Assembly (NCBI RefSeq): GCF_047495875.1
Contig: NC_092459.1
Coordinates: 14,989,795 to 15,053,794 of the forward strand
DNA length: 64,000 nucleotides
Direction of reading: 5' to 3'
DNA from: Pithys albifrons albifrons
Lineage: Eukaryota; Chordata; Aves; Passeriformes; Thamnophilidae
Shown here piece by piece: positions 24,901-36,700 of this stretch; positions within the stretch are counted from its first letter, which is position 1; every line of letters begins with the position of its first letter. The translations under genes and the position numbers were made by a program. Below the pieces are notes generated by a model, which saw nothing but the letters and a program-made list of their open reading frames with translations, was not told where the DNA came from and made no database searches.

Positions 24901-26776
24901 CAAAAGTATTGAAAATGAATGAATCCACTAGTGGTCAATTCTGAAGTATTCTGAGTGCATCACTCAAAAGATGGTGACATTGATTTTTACTATGTATATT
25001 CCATTAGGAGTAATTGGGTCAGGAAGACATTTATTCATTTAATACACTTGTATGACTTTCAGTGATGAAACTGGGAGTTGAGTTCAGATTACAGTGTTAT
25101 TGGAAGTGCCTCTCCACCAGTTCAGCTTCTAAGAACAGCAGAATAAATGTGGCTTAATGCTTTGCAGTAAATCTCACAACATCTTTTATTGACTCTAAAA
25201 TTCTAATGATGTCCAGGAAATGCAGCCTGAGAAAAACTGTTGTGATGTAACAAAACCTTCTTCTGTTAATGTTATGGAATACATTAGTATTCCAAAACTT
25301 TGTTCATGAAAACAAAGATTCAGAATTTTTATATTTTCTAAGTAGATTTTAATGGACTTTTAAAATTTATTAGGGTATTTTAGTCATCTAGACAAATTAA
25401 AAGTAATGTATTCTTCCTAAGGAACCAAATCCTGGTTGTGGATCATATTGCAGTGTTTTAAGTCTTTCAGCTATGTAAACCATCTGTGTCTGGAGTTCAG
25501 TGATTCAAGAGGCTATTGACCAGGTGCACAAAGGAGCAAGACATGTTGTTAGACTGTGGTAGCCTTGGTTTCCAATTTCCAGAATGATGATGTGTCAAAA
25601 ATGGCAGCAACAAAAGGTGAAAAGCGGGAGGTACTCAGGGGGAAGTGGGAACTGGTCAAAGGACTTCTCTGTCTTTTTACAGACTGACTGTGGTATTATC
25701 TTCCTGAAGCTATTCCCTGAGAGTCAAGACCCTGACACAGCTTGCTTGCCCCAGAGCAGGAGGAGGTTTCTAGTCTGTCACTCCACTCTTAATGGAGAAA
25801 TGGTTGGACCTAATTTCACTATTACAAAATAATCTCAGGCAGCTCAGAAAATCACAGCAATACATAATGTAATTCTTTTTGCTTATTAGTACTTAAAATA
25901 AAAACACACATACATAAATACACTAAGAAAACAGTTATTCAATCTGAAGCAAAAATAGGATTTTCTTTTAATCTCAGTCACTAAATATGTCTATAAACTA
26001 TCGCTACTAATGCTGCTATACTATTATATAACTAATTTTTTTTTATTTACTTGGTCCTAAATCTCAATGATCCCAGGTAATAATGTTCTCTTTTAACTCA
26101 GGTTCTACAAGGGAAGACCTCATAAATGTACTGTTTCAGCTTGTTCCCAAGCATGAGCAAGAACTTGTATTTTGACTGTTACTGCTGCCTTTCCAGGTAA
26201 AGTAGATAAGAGGATGTGTTGGCCCAAACTGTATCTTTCCATACATGGCCTGTTAAATATCTGCTTCAACTATTCCATCTAGCAGAATTTCATCTCTATA
26301 CTTTTCACCATACTGAAATGTCATTAACCCAGTGAGGATCATTTGTTTTTCATGCTGTTTCTTCAAGGTGGGATTTCTGTTGTGTAATCCCATACATCTG
26401 TCTCAGTTTGCATGAGCTGTCCCGTGGCTTCTAAGATGAACCCTTCCAAATTTTCTCTCTGTAAGGCAAAAATCAGAAAAAAAATGTGAAATTGTGTATC
26501 TATTATTTTGATATTCCTTTTCCTTTGTCAGATTTAGTGACTTTTGTCTTCATATATGAAGCCTTATCCAGGTAACAACTCCATGGCAGTACAGGGGATT
26601 ACGGCCAGGAATTGCTTTCCTATTGGTGACTCATATTTCTGTAGAACTTAGATGCATCTGAGGATACTGGCCTTCCAAATCTTTCTTATTCTTTTATGAA
26701 AACTCCTCTGAGTTAGTAGGTATCCACTTCCAAATGCAATATCAAAGAAAATGAATAGAGAATTAATGTTTTCCTG
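18962..26776. other. Long stretch of unique AT-rich non-coding DNA
   Basis: No gene, RNA or dispersed repeat is recognised in 7.8 kb. Open frames are at most 84 codons. A triple TACCATG-type repeat lies at about 22445-22469, and long AT-rich patches are near 24000-24080 and 25980-26050. Confidence 0.5.
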
Positions 26777-27004
26777 ACATTTAACATTGGATATTAGGAA
26801 AGATTTGTTAACAGAAAGGGTTATCAAGCATGGAACAAGCTGCCCAGGGAAGTGGTAGAGTCATCATCCCTGGAGGTATTTAAAAGACATGTAGATATGG
26901 AACTTAGGGACATGGTTTAGTAATGGACTTGGCAGTGTTGGGTTCATGGTTGAACTTGACAATCTTAAAGGTATTTCCCAACCAAAATAAGTCTGTGATT
27001 CTAC
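26777..27004 (+). mobile_element. CR1 LINE 3' end fragment (second subfamily)
   Basis: A sense-strand CR1 3' end. Pieces are 'ttggatattaggaaagattt', 'aaagggttatcaagcatgga', 'ctgcccagggaagtggtag', 'catccctggaggtatttaaa', 'gggacatggtttagtaatgg', 'aatcttaaaggta', and a tail 'gtgattcta'. Its wording (ggacatggtttagt) differs from the copy at 18655, so it belongs to another CR1 subfamily, the same type as the minus-strand copy at 15099. It is 5'-truncated. Confidence 0.93.
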
Positions 27005-27978
27005 CATTTTAATATTTCTGAGTCAGCATCTCCTCTTTGATATAGAGCAGATCCACTTAGACCAGTGCTCTTATAGGCTCAATCTCCTTCCTGATGCTGT
27101 TAGTATCTCATCTCTTTCTTCTGTTGTTAGTCTTCCTTCCTCTCATTTCAATGCTTTTGTTCATATTGAACCCATATTTTGGACCATTTTCCCATCTTGC
27201 TGTCAATCATCCACTCTCTTTTTGCCTTTCTTAGGAGATTCAGGTGTGCTCTTAGTTCAGTGAACACAGACAGCTTCTGTAAATAAGAAAACACTGGGCT
27301 TGTGGTCTACTGCTCAGGGTAGAGCCTACAGCCACTCTGAGACATAAGCATTACAACCATCTGAAGGTTTTGGTAATAATAAATTCCCAATATTGAGTAA
27401 TTTCTATTAAGAAATAGGTTGGTTTTCTTTCTTTTTTGGAAATGTGTTACCATATTATTGCTGCTAGCATGCAGAAGACAACTTGTTTATTGCTAATTAA
27501 CCACCTACAGAGCAGATGCTTAACCTGAACAGCACCTATCAAGGGAATATCCAGAGGCTGAATTTACCACACACCTTTATAAGTATTAAGTACATATGTT
27601 TACTACTGAGCAGTAGAAAATTATTTCAGAAATGCCCTAGGTGAGGGAAAATAGCTTGTGGAAATAGAATGTTAATTAGAGTCAGGAGGTTCAGAGCCAG
27701 ATGTTTCATGGCAGGGAATCATGCTGTGTAGAAGGTAAGGTATGGAAACTATACGCTGTGAGTCTTTTTGTATAAATGGAAGAAACCTGAGGCTCATAGA
27801 TGTGTTCTACTAACCTAACAACTATCTCAAATACATTGCCCTAAATTTTGCAATGTATCAAGTGCTTGGGTTATCATTCAGGTGGAGTGACCCTATGTAG
27901 GGATATTGACATAAGCATTTCTTTCGGCAGTTTCTTGGGATTTTGATGTTGAATGAAGACACTGAGCCTGTAACCTTT
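27005..27978. other. Unique non-coding DNA between CR1 and LTR
   Basis: No gene or repeat recognised. Confidence 0.5.
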
Positions 27979-28563
27979 TGTGCTGGTTTTGGCTGGAGAT
28001 AAATTTCCTCACAGTGGCTAGCATGGGGCTGTGTTTTGGATTGTGCTGAACACAGGGTTGATAATATAGACATGTTATTGCTGAGCAAGGCTCACACAGA
28101 GCCGAGGCTTTTTCTTCTTTTTGTACTGTCACACTGGCAAGGAAGTTGTGGCTGCATGAGAGGCTGGGAGGAGATACAGCCAGGACATGTGACCTAAAGT
28201 GACCAAAGGGACATTCCACACCATATGTCATCATGCTCAGTGTATAAAGTGGGGGGAAGAAGGAGAAAGGGGGAAGGAGGGGCCATTTGAAGTGATGGCA
28301 TTTGTCTACTCAAGTAACAATTATATGTGATGGGTCCTTCTCTCCTGGGGATGGCTGAACACCTACCTGGCTGTGGGTAGCAGTGAATTAATTCCTTTTG
28401 CTTTCCTTGCATGTGTGGCTTTTGCTTTTCCTATTAGACTGTTTATGTCTCAACTCACAAATTTTCTATTTTTACCTTCCAGTTCTCTTCCTAGTCCCTC
28501 TGATGTGGAAGTGGGAGAGTTATTGCATAGTACTTGGTTGCCAGCTGGGGTGAAACCATGACA
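27979..28563 (+). mobile_element. Solo LTR of an avian endogenous retrovirus, family A (copy 3, best preserved)
   Basis: A full-length LTR of about 585 bp, from TGTGCTGGTTTTGGC to AAACCATGACA. It carries a U3 region with a TATAAA box at 28243-28248 and ATTAGA at 28433-28438 where siblings have the ATTAAA polyadenylation signal. Shared family landmarks are 'ggggctgtgttttgga', 'acattccacaccatatg', 'gatggctgaacacctacc' and 'gttgccagctggggt'. Flanking CCTTT (27974-27978) and CCTGT (28564-28568) match at 4 of 5, consistent with a 5-bp target duplication. No internal viral genes flank it. Confidence 0.93.
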
Positions 28564-28789
28564 CCTGTATAATATTATCTTGTTGGAAGAGCAGCTGGTA
28601 TTGATATTCAGGAACCTGATTGTTAATGCCAAGGCCTAACCTCCACAGAATAATAGGTATCCTCATAATTAGAAACATTTTTTCTAGCCAAAGAATGTGG
28701 TTCAATGTTGTCCTACAACACTGTTATACCTCATTCTTGTATCTGAGTGAAAACTATCTATCTTTTAACGGTTGCCAACTGAGGGAAAA

Positions 28790-29346
28790 TGGCTCCCCAG
28801 TAAACACTCCACACTTAGCATAGGGGTGAGACCAAGAAGCACTTTATTAATGAAAGAGTTGACCTATAAAGGGTCTGTTAGGGGAGGTACTCGGAACCGA
28901 GTGGAAACTTAAAGGGGATTGGGTGAAAAGTGTGTCAGTAACCATTAAACATCCATTAAGAACAGAGTCCTGGAAAGAGGAAGGGAGTCTGAGCGGAGGA
29001 CTTTGGAACTTGGATACGATAGGGCAAGGAGAGGGGTGGAGTGGATAACTGACAAGCTGAATAGCCAATGTGGAAACACTCATCAAGTGACAGGAGAACT
29101 GGCCAAAAGGGACTCAGATATTGGGGCAGGATGGGCAGAAGGAGCAGGTGCATTTCCAGTGGCTGTGCCAGCAGAGGCGCAGAGATGATTCTGCCGGTCA
29201 GCGCTGCACCAGTCTGGACCTTCTGGAGAGTCCTGGACCCTGCTGTGCTGCAGTGACACCCACAGTGCTGGCTGCGTTGGCAGTGTGGGCAGGGTCTGTG
29301 TCCAGGCGGGGCCAGGACTGTGCCTGGGTGGGGCTGGCCGGGCCCA
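28790..29346 (-). mobile_element. Probable solo LTR, GC-rich family C
   Basis: The segment starts TGGCTCCCCAG and ends GGGCCCA on the plus strand (TG...CA). It is flanked by identical pentamers GAAAA at 28785-28789 and 29347-29351. Read on the minus strand it has a GC-rich U3-like half, a CTTTATAGG TATA-like box near 28865-28873, and AATAAA at about 28848-28853 followed by a 60-bp R/U5-like end. These are the parts of an LTR in order. I do not recognise the family, and GAAAA is an easy chance match, so the call rests on the whole arrangement. Overlapping open frames, including a 173-codon one on the minus strand, show no viral domain. Confidence 0.55.
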
Positions 29347-32300
29347 GAAAATTGCCCTGGCATCTCAGCGGTGCTGTGGCTTATTAGGGAAAAACTGGAG
29401 CGGGAACACACAGGAGAGGAATGAACATGGGTGGTACAGCACCCTTCTGAACTCAAAACCATACAGAGAAAACACATTAACTTTAGACTTCAACAAGAAG
29501 TCTCTCATACATGCAGCTTGTAGAATTCAGGGTGCCTTTCAGTGCTGTCTTTCTCTGGGGTCCATTTCACAGCGTTTTCCCACAATCTTTGTCAGTAAGA
29601 GTCAAAATGCAGAAGACAGAATGCACAATAACCCTGCAAACAGCTCTACTCCTTAGTACTCTTTTATAAAAGAGAAGAATCCTTTTTGAACAAGGCTCAG
29701 TGTCTTGAGTTACATTTGCATGTGTAATTTTGTGCTCCATTGCCCCTAATGTGCACTTACAAGGTATTACTTTTGAGCACAGCTATAACTGATTGGAACA
29801 CAAACCACTGGGTTTATCACCTCTTGGACTTAGATTTGTGTCTTATCCTCAGATAAATGCATATGGAAAGCTCTGCTCACTCCATTGCATATTACAGCTT
29901 GCTCCCCAAATGTACAATACATAATTCAGCAAAGTCTGGTGTAGTTGTCAGCTTTTCCTCAGAAAGAAACCAGCTGTTTAAAAAGACTAAAAGAATAAAA
30001 TGTTTTTGGAAGAACATCCCCTCATGGATTTCTATAGCTTCTCTCAGCTCATATTACTAAGACAGATACAATAACAAATTTGGAGAAAATTGATGAAAAC
30101 TGGACTTAAAGCCAAAAGAAGGCTGCTGTCTCTACTGACTTTCCCCACTCTCTGAATTATGATTATGCATGAGAAATGAGGGAGAAAGAGAGCAGCTTCA
30201 TGTTTCCTGTGCTAATTCACACTTTCTCTGTCTGGAGCTATTCATGTTTTCTCAAGGACCTCCGAGTGAAGATTAGAGAATCCCTGAGACACAAGCATAT
30301 AAAAGGCATTTCATACATCCATAACATGAAAACCTACAAGACATTTAGGGTATATCTTCACTATCATACCAGGAAGAAACTGTGTTCCCCAGGGCAGTCA
30401 GAGCATCTCATATCTGTACTGTTCAGTGACTTCAGCTTCTGGAGAGGACTAGCTTTCTTCATGTGGGCTGTTAATGACACGAATCTTTGACAGCTGTAGC
30501 ACAACCCTTTTTCTTGTCTTCCTGCACATAAGCCTTCACAGCCCACACATTTTCAACATTTGTGTCCTACCACAGTGTGTAGTGGTGAAGTGTCCCATGT
30601 ATGCATTTCATGGTGGCATGTTCTGTATTCAGGTGCTTCACGCCACACATGCTGGAAGGCCTTCTTTAGTGCTCTTCAGTGCTAAAGTAAATTTTTGTAC
30701 ATGGCTAACAAAGCATAGACAGAAACCTTATGGCCAGAAATTCATAGCAAGAAGTGCATTTCTTGAACCCTCATGGTCATCAAAACAGCTGCTAAACGCA
30801 ACACAGACAAATATGACATAAAAGATACAAAAGTGTCCTTCTGAAATCTTCCTCACAGAGACAAAGGCTAAAATATTGATAGACTTTCTTACCTTCCAAC
30901 ACCTCCTCCACATAAAATACAGAAATATGAATTATGTTTCTCCTGTGTCCTCCTCTCATATTTCCCTACTATAAAACACCACACAAAGTATAAATTAGTT
31001 CTCCCAATTCTCACAGCTATTAAAGAAATAAATACATGAATTCACATATCTCTCCCCTCACACACCTATGCAATAAACTATTTAAAGCATCCATTACTCT
31101 TGTGAGCCTAGTCTTTCTCATCTATAATATCTGTGGTGTTACAACAGAGTCAAGCATGCAAAATGAAAAGCCTCTATAATGCCAGTTAAATGCCTTATGC
31201 AAGTAGCAAGATCCTCTCAGCAGTTATTCTCCTCCTATACCTTTTTTAACTACATGTGAGACACTGAGACTCTGTCTTCCACACTGTACCTGTGAGAGGA
31301 AAAAATATGTAAGGACCCCAAACTCTGATGAGCATGCAGAGTGACTAGTTTATCATCAAAGATAGATATATTTAAAAACATGTATATAAGGAATAAATTA
31401 AATAAGCCAGTTTGATGTAGAAATATATATGTGATCAGCCTGACCGTAATTTAAAGAAAAACGTTCTCCAACTAACCAGTGTGCTGAAGAGGCACCTTGT
31501 TGACACAAAAAAAAAAAAAAAAGGAAAAAAAGTACATATGCCTATACTTGCTCTCGTGAAGGCCGCATATGAAAAAGTTGATCCATGGGATAGAGGAGTA
31601 CCTTCTTCCTTGGAGGTAACAGTGGATGAAGAGAATTCTTTTGGGAAAGTAGAGTGGGAAAAGATGGACTTGTCACAAGAAAGGCTGTTGTCTCCTTCTG
31701 TAGCTTCCTACTCAAGGTGCAGAAAAAAATAATAGGAAAGGAACCGTGGACTACCAACACCAACTGTCAGTCCATTTTTTTCTGTTCTGCTTCTTTTAAA
31801 ATGAGGTAGCAACATGCTCTCTGCACAGATTGCATTCTGGCAGCTGAGATATGTTTCAATGAACTTTTGTGATCATCTCTTTTGTGAGGCACTTCCTCCA
31901 GAAGAACTTGCCTGGGTGATAGTGGTCATGCTTCCAGGAGCTGGGTGGCAACCAGTAGTGTTAGAAGATGGCACCTAGGATCAGGATCTCATTTTCAGAT
32001 GTGTTTGTAAAATTATCAAGAGAATTATCACCTATACACACACAAGATGTACTTATCCATAACCTACCTCCAACCCAAGTTTGTTTCCTGCCATCAGCAA
32101 CAAAACTGCCACTTTGTTTATGCATACCTGAATTACATATTTATTTGGCAATCCCATGTGAATTCTCATAGGCAACACAGGCAGGGAAGACTGTGATACA
32201 ACCTAGGCACTAAAGGAGCTGTTTTCCAGCTTTATGGTTTGTATGTACCTGAGGGAAGAATTTAACAAACCTAGTGAATCATAGGTCAGAAAACTAAGAA

Positions 32301-32469
32301 ACCTACAGACTTAATGTGAGACAAAAAAACTTTGAAGACAATAATGTTGCAAATCTATGTTGTGACTGTCAAACACCTACAAAGAAAGGTAGAATGGACC
32401 AAAGGTGTAGCTGCATGAACTCTCTTCCCTGCTCCAGATGAACTTGTGGAAAATCCTGACTGAAATCCA
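29347..32469. other. Unique AT-rich non-coding DNA
   Basis: No gene is recognised. A run of 16 A at 31507-31522 has no retrocopy body or target duplication that I can see. Open frames are at most 123 codons and have no domain-like features. Confidence 0.5.
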
Positions 32470-33160
32470 GCAGACTGGTAGGCTGGCCTGTCACAGGCAT
32501 AGTGACAAGGGTAGGAAGCTTTTTCAGAGGAGGTGCATGAGCTGGTCATAGCAGAATCGAGGGTATGAAGCATGTACTCAAAGGAAACCTGTAGAGAGGA
32601 GTAGGGGTTTTGTAGCTAGGACTAAGGGGAAGAGTTCTTAGAGGAGGTTTAGTGAGCTAGGATTAAAGAACAGAATGGCAGTGAGTGTATTTATGAGCAT
32701 GATGTTTGCATATTCATCTAGGAAGAATAGTGTGAATGGTCCTGCAGTGTCCTCTACGTTAAATCCAGAGACTAGTTCAGATTCCCCTTCTCTAAGGTCA
32801 AATGGATCTCAGTTTGTCTTGGCACGTGTAGAAATGTATCATATCATTGCCAGGGGTCAGGAAGAGAAGATCAGATATAAGGGTTCTGGAGTTGTGGCAA
32901 GGGTGTTGAGGGTGTAGTTTTTTCTTAAGATGATTACGGATGAAAAGATGATAGCTAATGTTACTCCATAGAAGATAGTCTGTGTAACTGCTCGTAGGGT
33001 GCCAGTTAAGGTGTATTTGGAGTTGGAGGCTCAGCCAGATCACAGAATTGAGTAGACTGCTAGGCATGATAGGGCCAGTAGAAAGAGTATCCCTAGGTTT
33101 AAGTCAGTTAGGGAGAAAGGAAGGGGGTTAGGTCAGTCGTGGGGCTATGATCATTTGTAG
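32470..33160 (-). pseudogene. ND1: Nuclear copy of mitochondrial ND1 (NUMT)
   Basis: The minus strand encodes, with breaks, the central and C-terminal two thirds of NADH dehydrogenase subunit 1, a complex I membrane subunit normally encoded in mitochondrial DNA. Diagnostic peptide pieces are [18 protein letters not shown], the highly conserved [21 protein letters not shown] and ASYPRFCYDQLMHLL near the low-coordinate end. TGA codons fall where mitochondrial ND1 has Trp (for example SG-TGA-ASNSK), which proves origin from mitochondrial code. The copy lacks roughly the first 100 residues and the last few. It ends at about 32470, before any recognisable tRNA-Ile. Additional stops and changes (such as GGA to TGA before SG) show it has decayed in the nucleus. 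Edges are approximate, especially the high one. No function is expected. Confidence 0.95.
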
Positions 33161-36048
33161 GGAAGACGTTAGATGCATCTTGTGCTTATAATGGCTCAGA
33201 TGTATTTTAATCTTAGTTTGAAAGATAGTTAAGGATTTCTCTTTATGCCTTATAGAGTTAATCTGGGTTTCTTGTGTGACCGCAGTGGCTGGCACAAGAT
33301 TTAGCAACCATGGAGTTTGCCATGACTAAGTCAAGTTTTCAGTCATTGCTTAATTTTATTTACTGCTGAATTCCCAAGAGGATGTGGCTGTGCAAGGTGT
33401 CTTGAGATTTCCATTGTTCTAACCTTTACCCGCATCCACTTACAGTGATTAGTTTTTATCAGTCTTCAATAAAAGTTAACTCATTCTTAGATATGGGCAT
33501 TTTTAATATATTTGTAGTCACAAATGCTTATCAATTACTTTAAGAGCAAAAAATAGAAGCAACAAGATTTGATTTGAATCCATCCAACCAGGACTTACCA
33601 GGAAAATACGTACAACTTTACTGTCTGCTGAGACTTCATCTCTGCTGCTCGATAGGTTGTTCCTGGAAGAATATATAAAGACAAATTGTACTTTTTATTG
33701 CTCCATGCAGTTCCATTGACTTAAATGAGATTGGAAAGGTTACTTAAGAAGCATATGTGGTTTGTACATTTAACTTTTTTCCATTAGAAGGCCAAACAAC
33801 TTTAATAAAATATAAAGTGAAAGTTCTTTAAGAATGGCAAAGCACCTGGACATTCTCAAACTATTGTCTCTGTTTGACTGAGTGGTTAGCCACTCTTTTC
33901 ACACAAAGAATATGAATGATGATGGGTGGCTGTGGCACAGGCTGTGCTTACATGATCTGCCATGTCTATTACTAACTTCCTCATGTTAGAATTATCACTT
34001 TATGTTAAACCAACAATTTAATAGCAGTTTTTGTTGCATCTCTTTTACATCTGTCAACATGATACTGCAAATTTCCCCTCTTAAATTAAATTTTTGAGAC
34101 CATTCCTTCATTTCTTCTAGCTCCGATTCATGATTTTCATGCTTGCTATAAATATACCTAAGTTTTTGTTCTCCTTTGTACTGTGTATGAGGCATGAAAC
34201 ACCTTCCACAGCTCTGGAGAATAACTTGTATATCTTATTATCCACTTGCTAACATTTCTTTTTCATAAAGGTGAGATTAAGCATGGATTCTGTGAAATAA
34301 AATTCAGAATCAGAACATAGATTATATATAAAGCTATAATAAATGAAATCTACAGCAAGGATATCATGTTAAGACAGATGCACTGAGGAATTATTAATTC
34401 TCAAAAATGAAACATACTTTTACAGTGCCAAGTTTCTCTTTCTTTTTTTCTGAGTTTTCTCCTCTCCTTTACTCTCTACTCTGCTTTAAAGAAAAGTACC
34501 ACAGAAGACTTTTCAGCACTCGTTTTGTAAAATCTCATAAAGTGATGTGATTGAAATTCTCCAGACATAGCTTGGCTTCAAAATGTAAATAATGTTCTGA
34601 TACTGATTTCCAGAAGCTCCCTAAAAGCATAACATTTGCAACTTAACTGTTCTCAGTGAGGAAAAAAAAAAAGAGAAAAAAATGAGAAGAGAAAATAAAG
34701 AAAAATAAAGGAAAAAATGGAAATATAATTCAAGAAGGGACAGTTATTATTACTCTCAGAAAATTCAATCTTTTAAAGCTTCTTCCTTGAAAGACAAGCT
34801 TAAACTTGCCTGAGCATTTCCCCAAGCATGATTTATGTTTGAATTTACTATGTCTTGGCAACATTTTGCAGTCCATTCTGTCCAAGCTCAGGCTCAGCTA
34901 CCAATGAAAGCAAAATAAATACTGAAGAGTAATATTTACTGGAGGTCAAAGTAGCATGAAAGAATAAGAGCAACTTTGTCATGTAATTATTTCCTATATA
35001 ATTAATATTTTTGCTTACACTTGCTAGCCTTTCAGATTAAAATAAAAAATATCCATTTATATAGGTGGCATGCACAAAAGAAGCCTACATGGCTTCAAAA
35101 TGCTGACGTTTCTGAGAATTAAGAGAATAATTTGGTTTATTATGACTGTCTGGGTTGCTTGACCTAGATGACATGTGAATAAATGTGTGTCAGGTATTTT
35201 ATTTTCCATAGGAATTCCTCTGTGTGGGCCAACAGGACAGAAAGTGTGTTTCAGTAAGAACATTCACCACCGTGGAGTAGGGGGAAAAGGCGAATACTGA
35301 GGAGAGAAAGAAAAAGAATTAAAAAAAAAAACCAAACTAACAAAAAAAAGCACCAAAAAGGCCACCCACCAACCCTATTTTAAAAAGAACTGTATATTTC
35401 CTCTGTAATATATCTCCAGGTACCGATCAAATCTTTTCTGACTGTTTTCAGATTCAGTGTAATTACCTATAGAGTTGCCCACAACTCTCACCTGTAAGCT
35501 GAGATTTTATTGCTTTGTATGTATAACCTTATACTGGTGTGACTTACTGCACTAATCAGGAAGGACTTAGGATCAGATAGGTGGAGGTTTTTCCTGTAAT
35601 TTCTGTGCCTTCTCTATGGTGGTAATAACTGTAGTTCTGTGTGAAGAGACACACATTTTTTATGCAGCCATGTCCTCTAGTCAGGAGCAGATTTTAAACA
35701 CAGAGGAAAAAGGTAACTGATTAAAATGTTGGTTTACTATCACAGGTAAAAATGATTGTCAAATTATATCAGAACCATTCAGGAAGCTGAATATTTCCTG
35801 AAAACATTTCTGATCAGTGCTGCTTATCAGAAAGATCATGGTCACTCCCACAGATTTATTCTGTGATGAAAATCTCCTCCATCTGTAGAGGAAATTCCAC
35901 TCATGCAAAGAGGTGCTGGGGAAGCTTTCTAGCAAACAAATGCATATATTAGCCAATCTTTTTCACACGAACATGGGATCTTTGCCCATTAGTATCTTGC
36001 TTGTTTTCTCTGGTGTTTCCTGGAGCCCATCTTTAAAGAAAGGACAGG
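33161..36048. other. Unique AT-rich non-coding DNA with purine-rich patches
   Basis: No gene or dispersed repeat is recognised. An A/G-rich tract lies at about 34662-34720 and an A-rich tract at about 35319-35360. A 66-codon minus-strand frame (33995-34195) has a weak coiled-coil-like composition but no identifiable family. Confidence 0.5.
34662..34720. repeat. Polypurine (A/G) tract
   Basis: About 60 bases on the plus strand, nearly all A with G interruptions (aaaaagagaaaaaaatgagaa and similar), broken by a few T. Low complexity. Confidence 0.7.
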
Positions 36049-36335
36049 TGTTATCGTTTGAACTGACAAAATGCCAACTGCCTAATACAAAATTCAGTCT
36101 CCACTCCCAGAGAAGAGGAGTGAGGGAAAAAAAAAAAAAAAACAGAAATGAAGCTTTGAACACGGTGAGGATTTTATATTTATACAGAAAAGAAGAAAAC
36201 TTAAAGCAGCATATGAAATAATACAGAGTGAAAGGAAACAACAACACCTTCACCGAGATTGCCCAGCTAATAACCCAGATTTCCAAACCACCCAAATCCC
36301 AGAAAACCTCCCAAAACTCCCCCTTGTGAAACCTC

Positions 36336-36401
<66 letters not shown>

Positions 36402-36700
36402 GCAGGAGAATGTTCACCTCCCTAGGCAAACAACAGCACAGAACAGCCTAATCTCCACAGTCAGGGCAGCAGGAACCCTCCTGGTCAGGATCAGGAAGCG
36501 AAAAAAAGGAGAAACTCCTCCCTCCTTGCTTATTATACCCCTCGACACTTCCTGCTGATGTCAGATGATATGAAATACCTCTTTGGCTGCTTTAGTCAGG
36601 TGATGCCTGTCGCCACTAATCTGTGTCACATCCTTTGAGGTCTGCTAAAAACTGAGGCCTAAATGGGACCTATACTGAAACTGAAGCCAAAACTACCACA
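36049..36700 (+). mobile_element. Solo LTR of an avian endogenous retrovirus, family B
   Basis: A 652-bp element from TGTTATCGTTTGAACTG to AAACTACCACA, flanked by a perfect 5-bp duplication ACAGG (36044-36048 and 36701-36705). Its start 'ctgacaaaatgccaactgcc' is nearly the same as the start of the element at 63937, so this is a repeat family. A 16-A run (36127-36142) and a GA microsatellite (36341-36396) lie inside it, and a TTATACCCC TATA-like string near 36532. No internal viral region is present. Orientation is given as in the 63937 copy; transcriptional sense is not proven. A 5-bp duplication points away from class I (4 bp) viruses. Confidence 0.85.
36341..36396. repeat. (GA)n microsatellite inside the family B LTR
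   Basis: About 28 GA units over 56 bp with one interruption by T near 36370. It is long and nearly pure, so likely variable in length between individuals. Confidence 0.97.

Noticed and set aside
28956..29477. Minus-strand open frame of 173 codons
   Set aside because: It spans the GC-rich candidate LTR and its flank. No gag, pol or env motif was seen, and overlapping frames are also open.
31507..31522. Poly-A run as the tail of a processed pseudogene
   Set aside because: No coding-like sequence upstream on the plus strand and no direct repeats found around it.
32355..32573. Minus-strand open frame of 72 codons starting near the ND1 C-terminus
   Set aside because: A frameshifted shadow of the NUMT running into flanking DNA.
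33995..34195. Minus-strand frame of 66 codons with a Glu/Lys/Met-rich, coiled-coil-like segment
   Set aside because: An AG before it could be a splice acceptor but there is no polypyrimidine tract, and I could not tie the peptide to any family. A homology search of the 66 residues would settle it.
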